From the NCBI RefSeq assembly GCF_021545335.1, contig NZ_CP089312.1, positions 7,688,001 to 7,752,000 on the forward strand: a stretch of DNA of 64,000 nt, in the 5' to 3' direction. The translations under genes and the position numbers were made by a program. Of the stretch, positions 26,663-33,536 are shown one piece after another (within the stretch, counting starts at the first letter, position 1; each line of letters opens with the position of its first letter). A model generated the notes under the pieces. The model was not told the DNA's origin and made no database searches. It saw nothing but the letters and a program-made list of their open reading frames with translations. The stretch is from Streptomyces sp. GQFP (lineage in GTDB: Bacteria > Actinomycetota > Actinomycetes > Streptomycetales > Streptomycetaceae).

Positions 26663-27945
26663 TAGGAGCCTCCATCGTTGGTGAGCAGGTGGAGCAGCGG
26701 GCCGCCGTCGGCGGGGAGCGGCTCTGCTCCCTCCCAGGCGCGCGCGAGGGCGCCGACGGTGCCGAGTTCGCCGACGAGCACGCCGCCGACCAGCCGGTCG
26801 TCACGGACGACGACCTTGCGGTAGGTGCCCCGGGTCGCGTCGGCGAGCTGGATGACGTCGTCGCCGGGGCGGGGGGTGGTCTCGCCGAAGGCGGCGAGAT
26901 CGAAGGGGTTGCCGACGCCCCCGTTGTTGCCGGTGTCGCCGGTTTCGGCGGTGAAGTCGGTGAGGGTGAGCCGGGTGAGGGCGCGGGTGCCGGTGTAGCG
27001 GGCGCCGGAGTCGCCACCCTCGTTGCCCTCGTGGGCGATCAACTCGGCCAGGACCTCGGCCTGTTCGAGCGCGGGAGTGGCCAGACCGTAGACCGTTCCC
27101 TGGTGCTGGGCGCAGTCCCCGAGGGCCCGGATGTGCGGGTCGGAGGTGCGCAGTTCGTCGTCGACGAGGATGCCCTTGTGCACGGCGAGTCCGGCATCGC
27201 GCGCGAGCCCGACCCGGGGGTGGACCCCGCAGGCCAGTACGACGAGGTCCGCGTCGAGGGCGTAGTGGTCGGCCAGCTCGACCGACCGGACCTTGCCGCC
27301 CACGCAGCGCACATCGCGCACCCGGCACTCGGTGTGCACCTCGACGCCCAGTTCCTTGAGGTGCCGCAGCACCAACTCCGAGGCGCCCGGGTCCAGCTGA
27401 CGTTCCATCAGCCGCTCGGCCTGCTGGGCGAGCACGACCTGCGCGCCGCGTACGGCGAGTGCGCGCGCGGCGGAGACACCGAGCAGCCCGCCGCCGATGA
27501 CGACGGCCCGCGCCCCCGGACGTACGTCCTTGGACAGGCCGAGGCAGTCGTCCATGGTCCGGAACGCGTGGACGCCCAGCGGGAGTTCATGATCGGGCGT
27601 GAACAGCCCACGCAGGGGCGGGAGTACGGGGTTCGACCCGGTGGCGAGAACCAGCGTGTCGTATGCGATCGACGACCCGTCGGAGCAGTGCACGACGCGC
27701 GTGGCACGGTCGACGGACTCGGCCCTGGCCCTGACCAGCCGGTCCGGCGACGGCAGGGCGATCACCTCGGGGGCGTACCGCCCGGCGAGGACTTCGGCGA
27801 GCAGCACCCTGTTGTACGGGCGGTGCTCCTCCTCACCGACGAGCACGACGTCCGAGGGGGACATACCGAGCTCGCCGAGCCGCCGGGCGAGCCGTACGCC
27901 CGCGAGCCCGGCGCCGATCACCACCACACGCGCATTCGAGGTCAT
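26662..27945 (-). CDS. nasB: NasB-like FAD-dependent NAD(P)H oxidoreductase (nitrate assimilation)
   Basis: A 427-residue FAD/NAD-binding reductase related to the N-terminal part of NirB. It shows RVVVIGAGLAGVRLARRLGE, LVLATGSNPVLPPLRG, the NAD loop VIGGGLLGVSAARALAVRGA and the FAD Asp in RALGDCAQHQGTVYG. It precedes nirB with a one-base overlap and probably passes electrons to the nitrate reductase encoded 29 kb away. The promoter carries a GTAAC block nearly identical to that before nasA. The assignment to nitrate reduction is inference from context; a second nitrite-reductase flavoprotein subunit is the alternative. Confidence 0.82.
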   Translation of the reverse strand: MTSNARVVVIGAGLAGVRLARRLGELGMSPSDVVLVGEEEHRPYNRVLLAEVLAGRYAPEVIALPSPDRLVRARAESVDRATRVVHCSDGSSIAYDTLVLATGSNPVLPPLRGLFTPDHELPLGVHAFRTMDDCLGLSKDVRPGARAVVIGGGLLGVSAARALAVRGAQVVLAQQAERLMERQLDPGASELVLRHLKELGVEVHTECRVRDVRCVGGKVRSVELADHYALDADLVVLACGVHPRVGLARDAGLAVHKGILVDDELRTSDPHIRALGDCAQHQGTVYGLATPALEQAEVLAELIAHEGNEGGDSGARYTGTRALTRLTLTDFTAETGDTGNNGGVGNPFDLAAFGETTPRPGDDVIQLADATRGTYRKVVVRDDRLVGGVLVGELGTVGALARAWEGAEPLPADGGPLLHLLTNDGGS

Positions 27946-27957
27946 GTACGGCAGCGT

Positions 27958-28006
27958 GCGTTGTCGGTGTTACCCGGCCGCATCACGTCTGTTTCCCGGG
28001 GGGCAC
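27958..28006 (-). promoter_or_regulatory. Candidate GlnR-type sites upstream of nasB-nirBD
   Basis: On the leftward strand GTGCC-N6-GAAAC (28006-27991) and GTAAC-N6-AACGC (27973-27958) match the half-box pattern GTNAC-N6-GAAAC of streptomycete GlnR. The two halves are 17 bp apart instead of 6, about one helical turn more. The stretch from GTAACAC to CGCACGCTG is nearly the same as in front of nasA and ends at a similar distance from the ATG. Confidence 0.5.
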
Positions 28007-28126
28007 GCTTCCCTCAGCGGGGGCGGGAAGTGGGTGTGAGGGTTCGGTGGGCGTGCGGGGGATGCCTGTGAGGTGGGTGAACGATACGGCGGATGGGCGC
28101 CCGGCCGCTACTGCCACCATCACCCC

Positions 28127-28162
28127 GGTTCCCACGGTTCCCACGGTTCCCACGGTCGCCAC
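28127..28162. repeat. Four-copy 9-bp tandem repeat
   Basis: GGTTCCCAC occurs three times exactly (28127-28153) and once as GGTCGCCAC (28154-28162). It lies in the 300-bp gap between the divergent nasB and TauE/SafE genes. A 12-bp palindrome GGTGCGCGCACC follows at 28210-28221. No gene is evident in the gap; the repeat may be a binding array or replication slippage. Confidence 0.8.
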
Positions 28163-28245
28163 GGTGAGGTGCGCAACCTCTGAAGATCCTCAAGGTTCCG
28201 GAAATCCTTGGTGCGCGCACCTATCGCCTCCATAGGCTCGCGATC

Positions 28246-29031
28246 ATGCCCGACATATCGCTGCCCCTGATCGCCGCCCTGTGCGCCGCCGCCCTCGCGG
28301 CGGGCTGGATCGACGCGGTCGTGGGAGGTGGCGGCCTGCTGATGATGCCGGTCCTGCTGCTGGGCCTGCCGGACACGTCGTCGGCGGCGCAGTACGCGCT
28401 CGGCACCAACAAGGCCATGGCGATCGTCGGCACCACGGGCGCGGCGGTGACGTACACGCGCAAGACACCGGTCGACGTACGCCTGGCGGTACGCGTCGGG
28501 CTGGCGGCGGTCGCCGGTTCGACGGCCGGGGCGTTCGTGGCCGCCGGTATGAGCACAGACACCCTGAAGCCGGTCATCATGGTCGTCCTGCTCGGCGTCG
28601 GCGCCTTCGTGATCTTCCGGCCCGCCTTCGGTACGGCCCCGGCGACCACCCCGGTCTCCGCCCGCCGTGTCCTCGCCGCGATCGGACTCGCCGGCCTGGG
28701 CATCGGCTTCTACGACGGCCTCATCGGCCCCGGCACGGGCACGTTCCTCGTCCTCGCGCTCACCGCGCTGCTCCACCTCGACCTGGTGACCGCCTCCGCC
28801 ACCGCCAAGATCGTCAACTGCTGCACCAACGCGGGCGCCCTCGCGATCTTCGCCTGGCAGGGCACGGTGTACTGGCAGCTGGGCGCACTGCTGGCCGGGT
28901 TCAACCTGGTCGGCGGGACGGTCGGGGCGCACACGGCGCTGAAGAAGGGGAGCGGGTTCGTACGGGTGGTGCTGCTGGTGGTGGTGTTCACGCTGGTGGC
29001 GAATCTGGCGTATCAGCAGTGGGTGGCGTAG
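28246..29031 (+). CDS. TauE/SafE (TSUP) family sulfite/organosulfonate exporter
   Basis: A 261-residue membrane protein with about eight hydrophobic helices. The signature GWIDAVVGGGGLLMMPVLLL near the N-terminus and its repeat GFYDGLIGPGTGTFLVLALT in the second half are typical of the TSUP family, which moves sulfite, sulfoacetate or related anions. There is no clear Shine-Dalgarno; TAGGCT (28233-28238) ends 7 bp before the ATG, as in leaderless promoters. It is divergent from the nitrogen operon, and the substrate cannot be inferred. Confidence 0.9.
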   Translation: MPDISLPLIAALCAAALAAGWIDAVVGGGGLLMMPVLLLGLPDTSSAAQYALGTNKAMAIVGTTGAAVTYTRKTPVDVRLAVRVGLAAVAGSTAGAFVAAGMSTDTLKPVIMVVLLGVGAFVIFRPAFGTAPATTPVSARRVLAAIGLAGLGIGFYDGLIGPGTGTFLVLALTALLHLDLVTASATAKIVNCCTNAGALAIFAWQGTVYWQLGALLAGFNLVGGTVGAHTALKKGSGFVRVVLLVVVFTLVANLAYQQWVA

Positions 29032-29059
29032 GCGGCGGGTCCGGCCTGTCCTGCCTGCC

Positions 29060-29107
29060 CACACCGGTTCGAGCCTGTACGCCGACGGCGGCCTGAACCA
29101 GATCTGA
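29060..29107 (+). pseudogene. Fifteen-residue C-terminal scrap of a short-chain dehydrogenase
   Basis: The frame reads HTGSSLYADGGLNQI then TGA (29105-29107). That is the stereotyped C-terminal end of glucose-dehydrogenase-like SDRs, but nothing upstream continues the similarity because the TauE/SafE gene ends at 29031. Probably the relic of a deleted gene. The match is short, so chance cannot be excluded. Confidence 0.4.
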
Positions 29108-29125
29108 TCGACGGCGGGCGGCGCC

Positions 29126-29791
29126 TCAGTGTCCGCTGCTGCTTCGGCCGCTGGGGCCGCTGGGGCCGCTGCCGGTCAGGTGGGCGAAGACGACGACGTT
29201 CCCCTCGTACCCCGTCCCGGGCGAGTAACCGCCGCCGCACGTGATGACGCGCAGCTCCGGCCGGGATGCGGCGCCGTACACCTTCTCGTCCGGGAAACGG
29301 TCAGCGTCGTACACCTCGACGGCGTCGACGGTGAAGCGGGCGGTGGTCCCGTCGCGCCGCTCGACCTCGATCGCGCCGCCCTTGCGCAGGGCGCCGAGGC
29401 GGTAGAAGACGGCGGGGCCGTCGGCGTTGTCGACATGCCCGGCGACGATCGCGGTGCCCGTCTCACCGGGGGCCGTGCCGGCCTCGTACCAGCCGGCGAG
29501 GTTCTCGCGCTCGGGGGGCGGTACGTCCAGGCTGCCGGTGGGGGTGAGGCCGAGGCCCATCAGCGGGGCGTTCACGCGGATGGCGGGGATGCGGATACGG
29601 AGGGGAGGGGAGGGCGGGAGCGCGGGGGACTCCGGTACGGCGGACTCGGGGCGGTTCGTCTCCGTACGGGCCTGGGCGGGGGAGGGCTGCGGCGGGGCGT
29701 GCGTCTCACCGCCGCTGCGCACCAGCCACGCGCCGGAGAGGAGGGCGGCGAGGGTGAGGGCGGCTATGACGAGGTTGCTGAATCTGCGCAC
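29126..29791 (-). CDS. Class F sortase
   Basis: A 221-residue membrane-anchored transpeptidase. One N-terminal helix (residues 8-25) is followed by a Pro-rich linker and the sortase barrel from about residue 64 (LRIRIPAIRVNAPLMGLGLT). The catalytic His119 lies in AIVAGHVDNADG and Cys185 in RVITCGGGYS. No arginine is seen between Cys185 and NVVVFAHL, where sortases usually have their third catalytic residue. GTG 29791 follows AGGAGG (29802-29797) at 5 bp. It runs behind the gene for a secreted, membrane-tailed protein that may be its substrate. Confidence 0.9.
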   Translation of the reverse strand: MRRFSNLVIAALTLAALLSGAWLVRSGGETHAPPQPSPAQARTETNRPESAVPESPALPPSPPLRIRIPAIRVNAPLMGLGLTPTGSLDVPPPERENLAGWYEAGTAPGETGTAIVAGHVDNADGPAVFYRLGALRKGGAIEVERRDGTTARFTVDAVEVYDADRFPDEKVYGAASRPELRVITCGGGYSPGTGYEGNVVVFAHLTGSGPSGPSGRSSSGH

Positions 29792-29852
29792 GTGGGCCTC
29801 CTGGATGCCCCTGATTCACCCCGGTTGTCTCACCCTGACGTTCACCCCCGCC

Positions 29853-29889
29853 CCCCTCCGGGCCGCGAGGGGCGTCGGACCCGGAGGGG
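29853..29889. terminator. Possible hairpin between secreted-protein gene and sortase
   Basis: CCCCTCCGGG (29853-29862) and CCCGGAGGGG (29880-29889) are perfect 10-bp arms, 17 bp apart, 45 bp downstream of the secreted-protein stop. It could end or attenuate transcription before the sortase gene. No T tract is present. Confidence 0.45.
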
Positions 29890-29933
29890 AGGGGGACATG
29901 CGGTACCGGCGGACGGACGGCGGAGGGTGTCCG

Positions 29934-30458
29934 TCAGATCCCGTCGCCTCTCGCCCGGCGATGCAGGAGCCAGGTACCGCCCGCGGCGGCGACGGCGAGA
30001 GCCGCCACACCGGCCGCGGTCTGCACGGGGTCGGGACCGAGCGCGCCACCGACCCCCGTCTTCACACTCCCCCTGGGACGCTCGACGGGCGGCCGGGTCG
30101 AGGTGAGAGTGACGACAAGATCCCCGCTCACCCGCCGTCCGTCTCCCGCGCCATCGCACCGGGCGACGATCTCGTACGTCCCCGGCTGCGCGCCCGGCGG
30201 CACCCGGAACTGCCCGACGGCGACCTCCTTGTGCGTGGTGGGCGCGAGCACGAAGGCCCCGGCGCCCACCGCACTGGCGTCACCCGCGGCGGTACCGCCC
30301 GTACCGCAGGCCGTCGTGTTGACGGTGACCTGGGAGCCGGGGGTGACGGCCGCCGGGTACACCTCGAGGGAACCGCCGGTCCCCGCGTGAGCGGGCCCGG
30401 CGACGGCGACGGCGAGCGCGGTACCGGTCAGCAGACGGGCGGCGGCGGTACGTCGCAT
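29934..30458 (-). CDS. Secreted protein with C-terminal membrane anchor
   Basis: A 174-residue exported protein. The signal peptide ends near AGPAHA-GT. An Ig-like beta domain follows (LEVYPAAVTPGSQVTVNTTA, Cys pair at about 51 and 102). The tail has GSVKTGVGG, a hydrophobic helix (AAGVAALAVAAAGGTWLL) and HRRARGDGI, the layout of a sortase or membrane-anchor signal but without a canonical LPXTG. It is transcribed toward the class F sortase gene. Such small proteins with VKTG-like tails commonly stand beside class F sortases in streptomycetes; its function is unknown. Confidence 0.8.
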   Translation of the reverse strand: MRRTAAARLLTGTALAVAVAGPAHAGTGGSLEVYPAAVTPGSQVTVNTTACGTGGTAAGDASAVGAGAFVLAPTTHKEVAVGQFRVPPGAQPGTYEIVARCDGAGDGRRVSGDLVVTLTSTRPPVERPRGSVKTGVGGALGPDPVQTAAGVAALAVAAAGGTWLLHRRARGDGI

Positions 30459-30716
30459 CGGGCTTGCTCCTCCGAGAGCTTGCGAACGGGGTGGTCTGCT
30501 TCCGAGGTAAGTGGCACGGGGCGGGGAGCGCTTCCTGAGGGCCCGTCAGAAATACGGTGAACGGGTGGCCGGAGGCCGCGGGAGGCGCGGGGCGCGTCGA
30601 CATTCCGGCAGGTCATGGCCGTACAGCCGATGACTCGCGGAAAAGAACCCGATGGGCGGGGACCGGGGGTGTGAACGGGTGACCGGAGGGGGCGCGGGCG
30701 GACGCGGGCTCGGGCC

Positions 30717-30747
30717 TTGACCTCAAGAAAGCTTGAGGTAAGAGGCT
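30717..30747 (+). promoter_or_regulatory. SoxR box and promoter of flavin reductase
   Basis: TTGACC (30717-30722) is the -35; ACCTCAAGAAAGCTTGAGGT (30720-30739) is a perfect 8-bp-arm palindrome matching the SoxR consensus CCTCAAG-N4-CTTGAGG; GAGGCT (30742-30747) is the likely -10 after a 19-bp spacer, the long spacer typical of MerR-family promoters. The -10 ends 7 bp before the ATG, so the mRNA is probably leaderless. Confidence 0.85.
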
Positions 30748-30754
30748 GTGCCGC

Positions 30755-31357
30755 ATGCAGACACCCACTGAACGAACTGACCCCATCGAGCCCGTACGCG
30801 TGACGGTGGTCGTAGGCAGCAACCGCGAGGGCCGTTTCGGCCCGGTGGTGGCCGCCTGGCTCCTGAACCGGATCGAGGACCGTGACGACCTGGTCACGGA
30901 GGTAGTGGACGTGGCGGACACGGCACTCCCGACGACGTTCGCGACCGACGCGGACGCGAAGGCCCAGCTGGCGGCGATCACCCCGAAACTGGCGTCCGCC
31001 GACGCATTCGTCGTCCTGACCCCCGAGTACAACCACTCCTACCCGGCAGGCCTCAAGAACCTCATCGACTGGCACTACACGGAATGGCAGGCCAAACCGG
31101 TCGCCTTCGTCTCGTACGGCGGCGTCTCCGGAGGCCTCCGCGCGGTCGAACACCTCCGCCAGGTCTTCGCGGAACTCCACGCGACGACGGTCCGCGACAC
31201 GGTGTCGTTCCACAACGCGGGCGCGTCGTTCGACGACGGGGGCCGACTGAGGGACCCGTCGGGCCCGGACGCGGCGGCGAAGACGATGCTGGACCAAGTG
31301 GTGTGGTGGGGACGGACGTTGAGGGAGGGACGGGCGGTACGGGCGTACGGGGGGTAG
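30755..31357 (+). CDS. SoxR-regulated NADPH-dependent FMN reductase-like protein
   Basis: A 200-residue flavodoxin-fold reductase with FMN loops VVVGSNREGRFGPVVAAWLL, VVLTPEYNHSYPAGLKNLID and KPVAFVSYGGVSGG. It resembles the paralogue at 9377 throughout. The promoter has an excellent SoxR box, and in Streptomyces coelicolor a reductase of this type is a known SoxR target responding to redox-active pigments; the assignment here is by that analogy. soxR itself is not in the window. Likely role: re-reducing or detoxifying quinone-like antibiotics and flavins. Confidence 0.9.
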   Translation: MQTPTERTDPIEPVRVTVVVGSNREGRFGPVVAAWLLNRIEDRDDLVTEVVDVADTALPTTFATDADAKAQLAAITPKLASADAFVVLTPEYNHSYPAGLKNLIDWHYTEWQAKPVAFVSYGGVSGGLRAVEHLRQVFAELHATTVRDTVSFHNAGASFDDGGRLRDPSGPDAAAKTMLDQVVWWGRTLREGRAVRAYGG

Positions 31358-31392
31358 GGAGTTGGGGGGCGGGGTGGTGTCGGTTCCCTCGC

Positions 31393-32040
31393 CTACCTGG
31401 TCCGGTACGCCCGGAGGAAGGTCCGTACTCCCTCGACGACGAGTGGCCGTACGCGCGTGTCCTCCGTGGCGTTCGCCGAGCCGAGTCTGTCCATGGCGAC
31501 GCCGAAGGTCAGGGCGATGAACTGGTCGGCCGCGAGGCGGGGGTCGGGGACTTCGAGGAGCCCGGCCGCGGCGAGGGCGGCGAAGCGCTCGGCGAGTGCC
31601 TCGTCGGGGGTGTCGGCCATGGAGTTGTAGCCCGGGTGCGGCAGGTTGCCGGATTCCTCGCGGACCAGCCGTCGCAGCGTGGCGTGCTCCGCCGAGCCGA
31701 GCATGTCGGTCGCGATGCGCATCGAGAACGTGACCAGGGCGTCCTCCAGGTCGGCGGCCTCGGGGACCTCGGTGAGGGTGTCGTCGAGGGTGCGCCGGAT
31801 CGTCGTGATCAGTGACTGGCCGACGGCGTCGACGACCGCGCGCAGCAGCGTCTGCTTGTCGCCGAAGTAGTCGTAGACCGTCCGCTTGGACACCTCGGCG
31901 CGTGCGGCCACCGCGTCGACGCTGGTCCGGTCGAAGCCGTCGGCGAGGAACAGTTCGCGGGCCGCCGAGAGGATGGCGGCCCGCTTCCGCGTGGACCCCT
32001 CGCGCAGTGTCTTCGTGGTCGGTGTCTTCGTGTTCGGCAT
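31393..32040 (-). CDS. TetR-family transcriptional regulator
   Basis: A 215-residue TetR protein. The DNA-binding domain is at residues 17-65 (KRAAILSAARELFLADGFDR, then VDAVAARAEVSKRTVYDYFG). The C-terminal ligand domain resembles the AefR-type family. ATG 32040 is preferred because GGAT lies about 7 bp upstream; GTG 32046 is too close to it. The gap to the divergent MFS gene holds an 11-bp-arm palindrome (32058-32080), its probable operator. It should repress the transporter and the FAD monooxygenase, and bind their substrate. Confidence 0.9.
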   Translation of the reverse strand: MPNTKTPTTKTLREGSTRKRAAILSAARELFLADGFDRTSVDAVAARAEVSKRTVYDYFGDKQTLLRAVVDAVGQSLITTIRRTLDDTLTEVPEAADLEDALVTFSMRIATDMLGSAEHATLRRLVREESGNLPHPGYNSMADTPDEALAERFAALAAAGLLEVPDPRLAADQFIALTFGVAMDRLGSANATEDTRVRPLVVEGVRTFLRAYRTR

Positions 32041-32057
32041 GGGCACATCCTAACGTT

Positions 32058-32080
32058 CTACACTGCACGGTGTAGTGTAG
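32058..32080. promoter_or_regulatory. TetR operator upstream of MFS-monooxygenase operon
   Basis: CTACACTGCAC (32058-32068), centre G, GTGTAGTGTAG (32070-32080): 11-bp arms with a single mismatch. It lies between the TetR gene and the divergent transporter and begins 18 bp before the TetR start codon. Confidence 0.7.
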
Positions 32081-32129
32081 TAATGACCCGGCAAGGACGG
32101 AGAGCCGGAAAGCCGGAAGGAAGAAAAGG

Positions 32130-33536
32130 ATGTCCATGACCGCAACCCTTGTTCCGCCGATCCGCATAGGGAAGGCCGCTGTCTGGGCCCTCGGCATGCT
32201 GGCGGTCGCCACCGGGGCCCTGGAGTCGGTGGTCACGCCGACACTCCCGCTCCTGCAACGCGAACTGGACATGAGCCCCGCCGAAGGGGCGTTGCTCAGC
32301 ATCACGCTCCTCATCACCGGCGCGCTCGTCACACCGCTCGCGGGCAAGTTAGGCGACCGCTACGGCGGAAAACGGATCCTGATCAGGCTGATGGCGGTGG
32401 TCTCGGCCGGCGGCCTGGTGTCCGCCCTCGCACCGAACCTGCCGGTGCTGCTGCTCGGTCAGGTACTGCAGGGGGCGATGGTGGGCGCGCTGCCCCTGTC
32501 GTTCATCCTGGTGCGCGAGCACCTCCCCGCCGGGGAGTCGAAGGTCGCCATCGGCGTCGTCAGCGGGCTGTTCGTGGGCGGCGGGATGGTGGGCACGCTG
32601 TCCGCCGGGCCCGTGGCGGAAAGCCTGTCCCGGCACTGGATGTTCGCGCTGCCGACGATCGCGGTCATCGGGTCCACCGTCCTGGTCAACAGGCTGATGC
32701 CGCACGACCCGCCCAGCCGGTCGGACGACACCGGAGTCGACTGGCCCGGCCTGCTCCTCCTGAGCGGAACGCTCGTCACGCTCATGCTCGTCCTCGCGCT
32801 GGCGCCCGACATCGGCGGCTCGCAGCCACTCGTACTGGGCGCCCTCATCGTGGTGCTGGCCGCCTTCGCGACCGGATGGACGGCCGTCGAACGGCGCGCG
32901 GCCTCACCGATGGTCGACCTGCGCATGCTGGCGCGGCCCGCCGTCTGGAAGTCGAGTGTGCTGACGTTCGTGATCTGCGTCGGTACGTCGGTGGCGGTCT
33001 ATCTGGTCCCGCAACTGCTCGCCGTCCCCACCGACGAGTACGGATTCGGGGCGAGCGCCACCGCGATCGGCTTCTTCCTGCTGCCGGGCGCCGTGGCCGC
33101 GTCACTCGCCGGCCCGCTCGGCGGGATCGGGGCACGCCGCTTCGGCTCACGAGCCGTGGTCACCGCCGGGATCGTCATCATGACCGCCGCCCTGATCGCC
33201 CTGGCCGCCGCGCACACCGAGGTCTGGCACCTCGTCATCGGCAAGATGCTGATCGCGCTCGCCAACGGCCTGTGCGTCACGGCACTGGTGACCAGCACCG
33301 CCACCTCCGTCGACCAGGGCGACACCGGCATCGCCACCAGCCTGGTCCTGGTCACCCGCGTGATCGGCTACGCCGTCGGCGTGCAGATCAGCGGCGCGAT
33401 CCTCACCGCCGGAACCCCTGCCGGGTCGGACGTACCGGCCGAATCCTCCTTCGTCGTCGGCTTCGTCATAGCCGGCGCCGTCACGGCACTGTCCCTGCTC
33501 GTCACCCGCACCATGAGCAAAGGAGTCAAGGAATGA
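32130..33536 (+). CDS. MFS drug efflux transporter
   Basis: A 468-residue major facilitator with 13-14 predicted helices, of the DHA2-like drug:H+ antiporter type. The loop 2-3 motif appears as GKLGDRYGGKRILIRLM and the first helix as ALESVVTPTLPLLQRELDMS. GGAAGG lies about 9 bp before ATG 32130; ATG 32136 is a possible alternative. Codon 74 (32349-32351) is TTA, predicting bldA dependence, so export would be coupled to differentiation. The stop overlaps the FAD monooxygenase ATG (ATGA). With the divergent TetR it forms a typical resistance cassette. Confidence 0.9.
   Translation: MSMTATLVPPIRIGKAAVWALGMLAVATGALESVVTPTLPLLQRELDMSPAEGALLSITLLITGALVTPLAGKLGDRYGGKRILIRLMAVVSAGGLVSALAPNLPVLLLGQVLQGAMVGALPLSFILVREHLPAGESKVAIGVVSGLFVGGGMVGTLSAGPVAESLSRHWMFALPTIAVIGSTVLVNRLMPHDPPSRSDDTGVDWPGLLLLSGTLVTLMLVLALAPDIGGSQPLVLGALIVVLAAFATGWTAVERRAASPMVDLRMLARPAVWKSSVLTFVICVGTSVAVYLVPQLLAVPTDEYGFGASATAIGFFLLPGAVAASLAGPLGGIGARRFGSRAVVTAGIVIMTAALIALAAAHTEVWHLVIGKMLIALANGLCVTALVTSTATSVDQGDTGIATSLVLVTRVIGYAVGVQISGAILTAGTPAGSDVPAESSFVVGFVIAGAVTALSLLVTRTMSKGVKE

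Noticed and set aside
24047..26665. 872-codon rightward frame opposite nirB
   Set aside because: Val/Asp/Gly-rich translation without domains, antisense to nirB.
28127..28162. CRISPR or integron-type repeat
   Set aside because: Only four contiguous 9-bp units with no spacers or cas genes.
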